8,618 nucleotides of DNA from Actinomycetota bacterium (GTDB taxonomy: Bacteria > Actinomycetota > Actinomycetes > Nanopelagicales > Nanopelagicaceae): contig CANLHE010000022.1 of assembly GCA_947490605.1 (NCBI GenBank), positions 1-8,618 on the forward strand, given 5' to 3'. Positions 1 to 6,259 of the stretch are shown one piece after another. Every line of letters starts with the position of its first letter. Positions within the stretch are counted from its first letter, which is position 1. The notes beneath the pieces were generated by a model. The model was not told the DNA's origin and did no database searches. It saw nothing but the letters and a program-made list of their open reading frames with translations. The position numbers and the translations under genes are program-made.

Positions 1-5
1 ATCTT

Positions 6-81
6 TGGTGCGCCCGCAGGGATTCGAACCCCGAACCTTCTGATCCGTAGTCAGATGCTCTATCCGTTGAGCTACGGGCGC
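6..81 (-). tRNA. tRNA-Arg (anticodon ACG), CCA encoded
   Basis: A full cloverleaf is visible on the minus strand. The 7-bp acceptor stem pairs GCGCCCG (75-81) with CGGGCGC (10-16). The D arm has GCTC/GAGC, and the anticodon stem TCTGA/TCAGA carries the loop CTACGGA, giving anticodon ACG. The T arm has loop TTCGAAT. The discriminator base is A (position 9) and the 3' CCA is encoded at 6-8. ACG is normally edited to ICG by TadA and then reads CGU, CGC and CGA. The gene lies downstream of fprA on the same strand, 33 bases after its stop, and has its own candidate promoter inside the end of fprA. Confidence 0.97.
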
Positions 82-100
82 AAAGTGTTAAGCGATGGGA

Positions 101-129
101 AGTCTAGCGATTTATTAGGACCTACCCAA
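101..129 (-). promoter_or_regulatory. Putative promoter of tRNA-Arg(ACG), inside the 3' end of fprA
   Basis: On the minus strand, TTGGGT (124-129) is followed after 17 bases by TAGACT (101-106), a TAnnnT-type -10. Transcription would begin roughly at 93-95, leaving a leader of about a dozen bases before the tRNA 5' end at 81. The -35 lies within the last codons of fprA. The pattern resembles the elements in front of the other two tRNAs here. It was found by eye, and chance matches are common in AT-rich DNA. Confidence 0.4.
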
Positions 130-1422
130 ACTTATTAACCTCTTCCAGTCCACCTCTTTTACGCGAGGTTTTCCAGCAATTTCACCAGAAATAACTTCTG
201 AGGCATTTATTTTTTCCCAGGCCACTTGATCAATTACTTCATGTCCTGATTTCAAAAGCGCAGTGATTCCTTCACTTGTTTTTGGTTCTTTCAAATTCTC
301 AATAATTAGGTCAACTACATCCTTTGAATCGCTCTTATTTGTACCGATCACACCTGTTGGTCCGCGTTTGGCCCAGCCAGTTGTATAAACATTGTGTTCA
401 ACGTGGCCAGCAATATTTAATATTCGGCCATTCTCGATTTTAACGCCCGGGTATTCAAGTGAGTCATAACCAATTGCTGTTACTACTAGCCCGGCTTTAA
501 TTGAAATCGTTTTGTCAGTAGCAATAACTTTGCCATCTTTTACTTCATTTACTGCAAAAACTACCTCTTCTACTTTGCCATTGCCTTTAATCTCAAGTGG
601 GGCAGCTAAAAACTTTATATCAAGGCTTCGCTCTACCCCTTTCTTTTTATGATCCGCAATTAGTTGCATCGCATCTAATTTGTGAGTTAAATCTTTTTCA
701 ACCTCACCCATTGCTTTAACTCGTTCGCTAGCTTGGGCAACCTGCTCGGTATCAATATAAACATCGGTATTTTCAAGCTTTGGTAGATCGCGAAGTTCTG
801 GCGCAGTAAAGGCAGCATGTTCTGCGCCGCGACGGCCGCAAATAATTACTTTTCTAATCTTGCTTTCTTTAAATTTTTCCAGTGCATATCCGGCAACATC
901 TGTTAGCTCTAATTCACCTGGCGTGATTGCAAGCATTCTGGCCACATCCATTGCAACATTTCCGGCGCCAATTACAACTGCAGTGTCAGAACTTAAATCA
1001 ACCTCGGTGTTTACATAATCAGGGTGTGCGTTATACCAAGGCACAAACTCAGCCGCTGATAATGAGTTAGGTAGATCTTCACCTGGAATATTTAACTTTC
1101 GACCAACTGAGCTTCCGGTAGATAAGACAACTGCGTCATACTGTTCGCGCAGATCTTTAAGGGAAATATCTTTACCCAACTCCACATTGGCAAATAATCT
1201 AAATTTTCCCTCTTTAGCAATCTTTTCAAAGACTTTGGAAACTGTTTTAATCTTTGGATGATCAGGTGCCACTCCGCTTCTTACCAACCCCCATGGGGTG
1301 GGCAGCCGTTCGATCATGTCGATGGCAAAGGTTAAATCTTCATCTTGCGCATTTTGAAATGCTTGCGCGGTGAAGTAACCGGCCGGGCCTGCACCAACAA
1401 TTGCGATCTTAAAAGTTGGCAA
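115..1422 (-). CDS. fprA: NADPH-ferredoxin/adrenodoxin-type reductase FprA
   Basis: This FAD flavoprotein (435 aa) passes electrons between NADPH and ferredoxins in the cytoplasm. The N-terminal dinucleotide fold has GAGPAG at residues 10-15. GVAPDHPKIK at 50-59 is a hallmark of the adrenodoxin-reductase family. The NADP fold has GAGNVAMD at 152-159, and GRRG at 196-199 supplies the paired arginines expected to bind the 2'-phosphate. GWAKRGPTGVIGTN at 349-362 is the conserved FAD/active-site signature. Length is close to the mycobacterial enzyme (about 456 aa), and there is no fused ferredoxin domain. The start is TTG (1420-1422). No in-frame ATG precedes it before a stop, and the family normally begins a few residues before the GxGxxG, so TTG fits. 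The only upstream purine run is GGGGGGAAG, which abuts the TTG, an unusually short spacing. The gene sits between tRNA-Ser(GCU), 40 bases upstream, and tRNA-Arg. Its electron-acceptor ferredoxin is not in the window. Confidence 0.95.
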   Translation of the reverse strand: MPTFKIAIVGAGPAGYFTAQAFQNAQDEDLTFAIDMIERLPTPWGLVRSGVAPDHPKIKTVSKVFEKIAKEGKFRLFANVELGKDISLKDLREQYDAVVLSTGSSVGRKLNIPGEDLPNSLSAAEFVPWYNAHPDYVNTEVDLSSDTAVVIGAGNVAMDVARMLAITPGELELTDVAGYALEKFKESKIRKVIICGRRGAEHAAFTAPELRDLPKLENTDVYIDTEQVAQASERVKAMGEVEKDLTHKLDAMQLIADHKKKGVERSLDIKFLAAPLEIKGNGKVEEVVFAVNEVKDGKVIATDKTISIKAGLVVTAIGYDSLEYPGVKIENGRILNIAGHVEHNVYTTGWAKRGPTGVIGTNKSDSKDVVDLIIENLKEPKTSEGITALLKSGHEVIDQVAWEKINASEVISGEIAGKPRVKEVDWKRLISLGRS

Positions 1423-1462
1423 CTTCCCCCCAATTTCTAGAGTTAATTACTTCAAACATATC

Positions 1463-1555
1463 TGGCGGAGACGAGAGGATTTGAACCTCCGAAACCCTTT
1501 AGGGGTTAACCTCATTAGCAGTGAGGCGCACTAGACCGGGCTATGCGACGTCTCC
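1463..1555 (-). tRNA. tRNA-Ser (anticodon GCU), CCA encoded
   Basis: This is a class II tRNA with a long variable arm. The acceptor stem pairs GGAGACG (1549-1555) with CGTCTCC (1467-1473). The anticodon stem CCTCA/TGAGG encloses the loop CTGCTAA, giving anticodon GCT, which reads AGC and AGU. The variable arm forms a hairpin of the type AACCC...GGGTT. The T arm has loop TTCAAAT, the discriminator is G (1466), and CCA is encoded at 1463-1465. It is transcribed toward fprA, whose start lies 40 bases beyond the tRNA 3' end, so a common transcript is possible. SerRS, which would charge it, is encoded at the right end of the window. Confidence 0.97.
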
Positions 1556-1564
1556 AACGAGTAA

Positions 1565-1593
1565 AGGTTATCGCCCTTTGCGGGGGTAGCCAA
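1565..1593 (-). promoter_or_regulatory. Putative promoter of tRNA-Ser(GCU)
   Basis: On the minus strand, TTGGCT (1588-1593) and TAACCT (1565-1570) are separated by 17 bases, placing the start site just before the tRNA 5' end at 1555. The -35 closely resembles the TTGGCG seen in front of tRNA-Ser(UGA). The -35 hexamer overlaps one arm (1586-1591) of an inverted repeat in this divergent region. Identified by eye only. Confidence 0.45.
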
Positions 1594-1616
1594 TTTATCC
1601 CCACGAAGTAGGCTAC
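1582..1616. repeat. Two interleaved inverted repeats in the tRNA-Ser/pepP divergent region
   Basis: GGGG (1582-1585) can pair with CCCC (1599-1602), and GTAGCC (1586-1591) can pair with GGCTAC (1611-1616). The arms interleave in the order a-b-a'-b', the topology of an H-type pseudoknot, rather than nesting. The region lies between the divergent tRNA-Ser(GCU) and pepP genes and overlaps the -35 of the tRNA promoter and a possible -10 of pepP. It could be an operator or an RNA fold, or it could be chance. Confidence 0.35.
1609..1614 (+). promoter_or_regulatory. Possible -10 element for a leaderless pepP transcript
   Basis: TAGGCT matches TAnnnT and ends six bases before the ATG at 1621. This is the spacing expected if transcription begins at the A of the start codon. 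No Shine-Dalgarno sequence precedes that ATG, and leaderless mRNAs are common in actinobacteria. No convincing -35 is visible. Weak call. Confidence 0.3.
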
Positions 1617-1620
1617 TGGT

Positions 1621-3081
1621 ATGAATTCAGCGAATAACTCCAACAATAATGAAAAGGCGCTAGAAGTGAGAACTCACGATATTCCGATTGCAGATGCAAT
1701 GACAGAGTTTATGAAAATTGGTTGGGCTCCATCACCACTTACCGGGGTTAATCCACATCCATCAATTCCATTTACAAAAATTCGCCGCGAAACATTATCT
1801 AAGAAGTATCCAGGGATTAGATTAATTTTCCCATCCGGTTCGCTAAAGATTCGCAGTAATGATTCTGATTATCCATTCCGTGCTCACTCTGCCTACAGCT
1901 GGTTTACTGGAATCATTTCCTTAGATTGTGTGCCAGATTCACTCTTTGTAATGGAACCAAATGGTTCAGGTCATGATGCTTTGTTATTTATTCATCCAAG
2001 ATCACCACGGGACAGCGATGAGTTTTATAAGAATGCCCGTCATGGTGAATTTTGGATCGGCCGGCGCATGACATTAGAAGAGACTGAAACTAAGTACGGC
2101 ATTAAGGCGCAGAAAATTGCATCGATTGAAGAGTTTTTAGCTAATAAGAAAGATACTTTAATTATTCGTGGTGAAGATAAACATGTAGATGGGTTAGTTG
2201 CTGAGAATGAAGAGAAGGAAAAGGAGTTTCTTAACTTTACCTCTCTAATGAGAATTGTTAAAGATCAATATGAGATTGATGAAATGCAAAAAGCAATTGA
2301 TGCCTCAGTTCGTGGATTTGCCGACATGATCCGAGTTTTTCCAGCAGCAATCTCAGTTCCTAGAGGTGAGCGGGTAATTGAATCGGCTTTTTATGGTCGG
2401 GCACGTCTTGAAGGAAATGATCTTGGCTACCCAAGCATCGTTGCCTCTGGCGCTCATGCTTGTGTTTTGCATTGGATTAAAAATGATGGCGATGTGTTAC
2501 CTGGTGATTTAATTTTAATTGATGCTGGTGTTGAGGTTGACTCTCACTACACCGCAGATATCACCAGAACATTTCCAGTAAATGGAAAGTTCACCGAGGC
2601 CCAACGCCAGATATATATGATTGTTTACAAGGCGCAACAAGCTGGAATTGCAGCGGTTAAACCGGGCGCAAAGTTTAAAGATTTCCATAATGCCTGCATG
2701 GTTGAGATTGCAAAGGGTGCAGCAGAGCTTGGTGTATTACCAATTTCAGTTGAAGATTCTTTAAAACCAGAAGGTGGCTTACATAGAAGATGGCAAGTTT
2801 GTGGCTCTGGCCATCATTTAGGTATTGATGTTCATGATTGCGCGCACGCTAGAAAAGAACAGTATGCCGAAGCAGTACTTGAAGCTGGAATGCTTATAAC
2901 TGTTGAGCCAGGTTTTTATATTCAGCCTGATGACACATTATTCCCAGAGGAGTACCGCGGAATTGGTGTGCGAATTGAAGATGATATTTTAGTTACCGAA
3001 TCTGGAGCGAAAATATTAAGTAACGCACTTCCTCGTCACCCTGATGAGGTTGAGGCATACATGGCAAAGCTGCTTAAGTAA
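1621..3081 (+). CDS. pepP: Xaa-Pro aminopeptidase (aminopeptidase P, M24B family)
   Basis: This dinuclear-metal peptidase (486 aa) removes an N-terminal residue that precedes proline; it is cytoplasmic, with no signal peptide. Residues about 45-200 form the N-terminal aminopeptidase P domain, with RSNDSDYPFR (78-87) and GRR (147-149). Residues about 215-470 form the pita-bread catalytic domain. Expected metal ligands are D301, D313, H398, E429 and E453, in DAG, TADITRTFPVNG, GSGHHLGIDVHD, TVEPG and RIEDD contexts. H284 and H405 match other conserved active-site histidines. All key residues are present, so it should be active. The length suits the long actinobacterial forms, which carry an N-terminal extension. 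Start choice is uncertain. ATG at 1621 lacks a Shine-Dalgarno sequence but could be leaderless. GTG at 1666 (codon 16) has AAAAGG eight bases upstream and would remove the Asn/Ser-rich first 15 residues. It is the only plus-strand gene here and ends one base before the stop of the convergent Cys-rich gene. Prolidase is a less likely alternative. Confidence 0.94.
   Translation: MNSANNSNNNEKALEVRTHDIPIADAMTEFMKIGWAPSPLTGVNPHPSIPFTKIRRETLSKKYPGIRLIFPSGSLKIRSNDSDYPFRAHSAYSWFTGIISLDCVPDSLFVMEPNGSGHDALLFIHPRSPRDSDEFYKNARHGEFWIGRRMTLEETETKYGIKAQKIASIEEFLANKKDTLIIRGEDKHVDGLVAENEEKEKEFLNFTSLMRIVKDQYEIDEMQKAIDASVRGFADMIRVFPAAISVPRGERVIESAFYGRARLEGNDLGYPSIVASGAHACVLHWIKNDGDVLPGDLILIDAGVEVDSHYTADITRTFPVNGKFTEAQRQIYMIVYKAQQAGIAAVKPGAKFKDFHNACMVEIAKGAAELGVLPISVEDSLKPEGGLHRRWQVCGSGHHLGIDVHDCAHARKEQYAEAVLEAGMLITVEPGFYIQPDDTLFPEEYRGIGVRIEDDILVTESGAKILSNALPRHPDEVEAYMAKLLK
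1652..1657 (+). promoter_or_regulatory. Ribosome binding site for the alternative GTG start of pepP
   Basis: AAAAGG lies eight bases before the in-frame GTG at 1666-1668. It is a better Shine-Dalgarno match and spacing than anything before the ATG at 1621. If used, PepP would begin MRTHDIP and be 471 residues long. It may also be coincidental, since it lies in coding sequence rich in AAT and GAA codons. Confidence 0.35.
3031..3049 (+). other. Strong hairpin within the last codons of pepP
   Basis: In plus-strand RNA, CCTCGTCA (3031-3038) pairs with TGATGAGG (3042-3049) through eight base pairs, one of them a G-U wobble, around a 3-base loop. It lies about 30 bases before the pepP stop and is not followed by a T-run, so it is not a canonical intrinsic terminator. 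It could still shape the 3' end, because pepP and its convergent neighbour leave no intergenic space. The underlying peptide PRHPDEVE is typical of the family's C-terminus, so the symmetry may be a by-product of coding. Confidence 0.4.
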
Positions 3082-3082
3082 T

Positions 3083-3238
3083 TTAGCTACTGCGCTTTTC
3101 TTTTACTTCCACAATCTCACACGGTGCGCCATCGCAGCAATTAGTTTTCATATGGCAATTTGGGCAAAGCCATCTAGTTGAAACTGGATCATATGGAGCG
3201 CCGCAAAAATCACACGGCATTTGGTTATTTGCGCCCAT
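3083..3238 (-). CDS. Small Cys-rich (zinc-ribbon-like) protein, 51 aa, function unknown
   Basis: This short reading frame encodes a 51-residue protein with seven cysteines: CxxC at 9-12 (CDFC), CxxC at 25-28 (CPNC), then C34, C35 and C40. Two CxxC knuckles 12 residues apart suggest a zinc ribbon. The following H29 and the CC...C group could bind more metal or form a redox site. No membrane segment or signal is visible, and the tail (residues 41-51) is charged. ATG at 3236-3238 is supported by AGGA nine bases upstream (3248-3251). The gene overlaps the 3' end of the YvlD-like gene by 14 bases, typical of translational coupling. It is the last gene of the sdhCAB cluster and stops one base from the convergent pepP stop. 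I do not recognise the family. The regular cysteine spacing, RBS and overlap argue that it is real. Confidence 0.8.
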   Translation of the reverse strand: MGANNQMPCDFCGAPYDPVSTRWLCPNCHMKTNCCDGAPCEIVEVKEKRSS

Positions 3239-3593
3239 AGATGTAATTCCTAGGTGATTTAAATGATCTACTAATTACTGTGGTAATAATTGAGATAATT
3301 AATGAAGCAGCTAACGCTGACCAAAAGTTATTGACATCTAGTCGATCACTCCATCTTGCAGTTAACATCAACATTGCCGCATTGATTACAAAGGCAAATA
3401 AGCCAAGTGAAAGTAGGATTGCTGGCAGCGTTAAAAGTTTTACTAGAGAACCGATGAAGCCATTAATTAATCCAAATAATGCAGCCACCCAGAGATAAGT
3501 TGGCGCCCCACCATTTACGGTGATTCCAGAAATTAGTGAGGTTGCTGCCCAAAATCCTAACGCGCCAGCGGTCAGACGAACCAGCAAATTCAT
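3225..3593 (-). CDS. YvlD/phage-holin-4_2 family integral membrane protein
   Basis: This small integral membrane protein (122 aa) appears to have four transmembrane helices, at about 5-23, 32-50, 53-77 and 91-109. The stretch LTLPAILLSLGLFAFVINA (54-72) is the family signature of PF04020 (phage holin family 4, superfamily IV; YvlD of Bacillus subtilis). Despite the Pfam name, most members are chromosomal and not tied to phages. Their molecular role is unclear, though YvlD-type proteins have been linked to envelope stress responses. The C-terminus is short and basic (SRSFKSPRN...GRK) and probably cytoplasmic. The ATG lies three bases after the sdhB stop, and the 3' end overlaps the Cys-rich gene by 14 bases, so it belongs to the sdh transcript. 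A role with the membrane-bound Sdh complex is possible but rests only on position. Confidence 0.88.
   Translation of the reverse strand: MNLLVRLTAGALGFWAATSLISGITVNGGAPTYLWVAALFGLINGFIGSLVKLLTLPAILLSLGLFAFVINAAMLMLTARWSDRLDVNNFWSALAASLIISIITTVISRSFKSPRNYIYGRK
3248..3251 (-). promoter_or_regulatory. Ribosome binding site that fixes the start of the 51-aa Cys-rich gene
   Basis: AGGA on the minus strand lies nine bases before the ATG at 3236-3238, inside the last codons of the upstream membrane-protein gene. It supports this ATG rather than the in-frame ATG at codon 7. Confidence 0.6.
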
Positions 3594-3596
3594 GTA

Positions 3597-4358
3597 TTAA
3601 ACAATACCCTCACGTTTGCGAATTTTTGATCCAAGCCATCTAACTGGATCATATTTAATATCTACTACACGCTCTTTCATTGGGATGATTGCGTTATCGG
3701 TAATTCGGATGTGCTCTGGGCAAACCTCAGTACAACACTTTGTAATGTTACACATGCCAAGTCCATGCTCTTCTTGAGCTTTTTGCTTTCGGTTTTTCAA
3801 CATATCAAGTGGGTGCATATCAAGCTCTGCGATGCGAATAAAAAATCTTGGGCCAGCAAATGATTTCTTATTCTCTTCATGATCACGAATTACATGGCAG
3901 GTATCTTGGCATAGGAAGCACTCAATACATTTTCTAAACTCTTGGCTTCGCTCAACATCAATTTGTTGCATGCGGGCTTGTCCTGGCTTTAGATCAGCTG
4001 GCGGAGTAAAGGATTCAACCTCCATCGCTTTCTTATAATTAAATGAAACATCTGTTACTAAATCTTTAATTACTGGGAATGCCCGAAGTGGTGTGATGGT
4101 GATGGTTTCATCATCGGCGAAGTTTGCAACCTGAGTCATACAAGCAAGTCGTGGCTTACCGTTGATCTCCATTGAACAAGAACCACACTTACCAGCTTTG
4201 CAATTCCAACGAACCGCTAAGTCACCCATTTGGGTTGCCTGCACCCGGTGAATTACATCTAAGACAACTTCACCTTCATTAGCCTCAACTGAAACATCTT
4301 CTAACTTTCCAGTATTAGCGTCACCGCGCCAGATACGTAACTTAATATTCTTAGCCAT
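3597..4358 (-). CDS. sdhB: Succinate dehydrogenase iron-sulfur subunit SdhB
   Basis: This is the electron-transfer subunit (253 aa) of complex II, on the cytoplasmic membrane face between the flavoprotein and the membrane anchor. The N-terminal plant-ferredoxin-like domain binds [2Fe-2S] through C53, C58, C61 and C73 (CKAGKCGSC...C). The C-terminal domain has C144xxCxxCxxxC154 and C203...C209...C213. By comparison with E. coli, C144, C147, C150 and C213 would hold [4Fe-4S], and C154, C203 and C209 would hold [3Fe-4S]. An extra C208 makes a CC pair, and C154 is followed by His rather than the usual Pro. The order CIECFLC...CH...RDHEENK resembles mycobacterial Sdh1 SdhB. The gene overlaps the sdhA stop by one base (TAATG) and has GAAGGG (4368-4373) nine bases upstream of its ATG. 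The membrane-protein gene follows three bases downstream. Confidence 0.96.
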   Translation of the reverse strand: MAKNIKLRIWRGDANTGKLEDVSVEANEGEVVLDVIHRVQATQMGDLAVRWNCKAGKCGSCSMEINGKPRLACMTQVANFADDETITITPLRAFPVIKDLVTDVSFNYKKAMEVESFTPPADLKPGQARMQQIDVERSQEFRKCIECFLCQDTCHVIRDHEENKKSFAGPRFFIRIAELDMHPLDMLKNRKQKAQEEHGLGMCNITKCCTEVCPEHIRITDNAIIPMKERVVDIKYDPVRWLGSKIRKREGIV

Positions 4359-6247
4359 TATCTGCCGCCCTTCGTTGTCTCTTCTTTGCTCATATATTTT
4401 TCTAATTCATGGATATCAAATAGATCAAATAACTCACTAGGCATTGATGGTAGTCCTTGTTGTTTAACAACTACCTCTTTGCCATTAAAAGATGTGATGT
4501 TATTTAAAGTTCGCCACTTTGCATCCATGGTTGGGAAATCATCTCTAGTGTGTCCGCCGCGGGATTCTTCTCTGACAATCGCAGATTTAGCGGTGCTCTC
4601 AGCAACTAACAACATATTGTCTAGATCAAATGAAAGGTGAAAGCCTGGGTTAAATAAGCGATCGCCCGCTACTGAAACATTTTCAATTCGTTTTCTAATA
4701 TCTGCAATTTTATTGATTGCATCGGCTAATTCAGTTTTAGTTCTAATAATTCCAACTAGATTATGGGTGATCTCTTGTAACTCTTGGTGAAGTGAGTATG
4801 GATTTTCACCTCCGGTGCGCTTAAACGGAGCAGCGATTCGCTCTGCTGCATTTTTAATTGCGCTTTCAGAAACTTTTGTTGGTTGTGATTGTTTAACATA
4901 ATCAGCAGCGCCAGCGCCAGCACGGCGTCCAAAAACTAATAAGTCAGAGAGTGAGTTTCCACCTAATCTATTTGAACCATGCATTCCGCCAGCAACTTCA
5001 CCTGCTGCAAATAAACCAGGGACACCAACTGCTGCTGCGGTATCTGGATCAACCTCAACGCCACCCATTACGTAGTGACAAGTTGGGCCGACCTCCATTG
5101 CTTCTTTAGTTATATCAACGCCAGCTAATTCATAAAATTGATGCCACATCGATGGCAGACGTTTTTTAATTACCTCTGCAGTTAATCGTTTTGAAACATC
5201 AAGAAATACGCCACCATGTTCGCTGCCACGGCCTGCTTTAACCTCAGTGTTAATTGCGCGAGCTACTTCATCTCTTGGTAATAACTCAGGTGGACGGCGG
5301 TTGTTATCTTGATCTACATACCAACGATCTGCCTCTGCTTCATTATCAGCATACTTATCTTTAAATACATCTGGAATATATTTAAACATGAAGCGCTCAC
5401 CTTTATTATTGGTAAGAACTCCACCTTCACCACGCACTGACTCGGTTACTAAAATACCGCGCACAGATGGTGGCCAAACCATGCCAGTTGGATGAAATTG
5501 TAAAAACTCCATATCAACTAAGTTGCCGCCAGCTTTTAAGGCCAGCGCATGTCCATCGCCGGTACCTTCCCAAGAGTTAGAAGTAATTTTAAAGGTCTTA
5601 CCGACGCCACCAGTTGCCAAAATGACTGCTTGAGCTTCAAATAAAACCTCAACACCATTTTCGCGTTTATATCCATAAACACCAGATACTTTTCCACTTT
5701 CTTTTAATACTTCAGTAACTGTTACCTCGGCAAATACTTTAATAAAACTTTCGGCGTCACCATGATCTTTTTTATCTTGCTGTTGCATTGCCACAATCTT
5801 TTGTTGCATTGTTCTAATTAACTCAAGACCAGTTCGATCCCCAACGTGGGCAAGCCGTGGATACTCATGTCCACCAAAGTTACGTTGTGAAATTTTTCCT
5901 TCGGAAGTTCTATCAAATAGTGCGCCCCAAAGTTCTAGCTCCCAAACTCGATCAGGTGCTTCTTTAGCGTGAAGCTCTGCCATTCGGTAGTGATTTAAAA
6001 ACTTTCCGCCACGCATTGTGTCTCTAAAGTGAACCTTCCAGCCATCATTTTCATTCACATTGCCCATTGATGCTGCCACGCCACCTTCGGCCATAACAGT
6101 GTGGGCTTTGCCAAATAATGATTTACAAATAATTGCAACCCGAAGACCTGCAGTTCGTGCTTCAACTGCAGCACGTAATCCAGCACCGCCTGCGCCAATT
6201 ACTACCACGTCATAGTTGTGACGCTCCATTTGTATTTTTTCACTCAT
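4358..6247 (-). CDS. sdhA: Succinate dehydrogenase flavoprotein subunit SdhA
   Basis: This catalytic subunit (629 aa) oxidises succinate to fumarate and passes electrons to SdhB; it links the TCA cycle to the respiratory chain. The FAD fold has GAGGAG at 18-23. HTVMAEGG at 49-56 contains H49, the expected covalent FAD attachment site. Substrate and catalytic residues are conserved: H252 (HPTG), E274 (RGEGG), R325 (LPRDEVAR, the expected proton-relay arginine), H391 (CHYVMGG) and R427 (SNRLGGNSL). The C-terminal helical domain with RGGHTRDDFP is intact. Length is near that of mycobacterial Sdh1 SdhA (about 640 aa) and longer than the E. coli enzyme. The ATG at 6245-6247 has AAGGG (6257-6261) nine bases upstream, overlapping the sdhC stop; the intergenic gap is 12 bases. 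A fumarate reductase cannot be excluded from SdhA alone, but the type F membrane subunit favours succinate oxidation. Confidence 0.97.
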   Translation of the reverse strand: MSEKIQMERHNYDVVVIGAGGAGLRAAVEARTAGLRVAIICKSLFGKAHTVMAEGGVAASMGNVNENDGWKVHFRDTMRGGKFLNHYRMAELHAKEAPDRVWELELWGALFDRTSEGKISQRNFGGHEYPRLAHVGDRTGLELIRTMQQKIVAMQQQDKKDHGDAESFIKVFAEVTVTEVLKESGKVSGVYGYKRENGVEVLFEAQAVILATGGVGKTFKITSNSWEGTGDGHALALKAGGNLVDMEFLQFHPTGMVWPPSVRGILVTESVRGEGGVLTNNKGERFMFKYIPDVFKDKYADNEAEADRWYVDQDNNRRPPELLPRDEVARAINTEVKAGRGSEHGGVFLDVSKRLTAEVIKKRLPSMWHQFYELAGVDITKEAMEVGPTCHYVMGGVEVDPDTAAAVGVPGLFAAGEVAGGMHGSNRLGGNSLSDLLVFGRRAGAGAADYVKQSQPTKVSESAIKNAAERIAAPFKRTGGENPYSLHQELQEITHNLVGIIRTKTELADAINKIADIRKRIENVSVAGDRLFNPGFHLSFDLDNMLLVAESTAKSAIVREESRGGHTRDDFPTMDAKWRTLNNITSFNGKEVVVKQQGLPSMPSELFDLFDIHELEKYMSKEETTKGGR

Positions 6248-6259
6248 TATTAATAACCC

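Noticed and set aside
3072..3087. Weak inverted repeat GCTTAA/TTTAGC spanning the convergent stops, as a bidirectional terminator
   Set aside because: The stem has a mismatch, is AT-rich and short, and has no T-run on either strand.
3280..3498. Plus-strand open frame of 72 codons
   Set aside because: Lies antisense within the YvlD-like gene, has no Shine-Dalgarno sequence and gives a low-complexity peptide of no known family.
3225..3593. Prophage or lysis gene suggested by the family name 'phage holin'
   Set aside because: No other phage gene is nearby, and this family is mostly chromosomal. The gene sits three bases from sdhB in a housekeeping operon.
4386..4640. Plus-strand open frame of 84 codons
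   Set aside because: Fully antisense to the conserved 3' end of sdhA; the peptide has no recognisable features.
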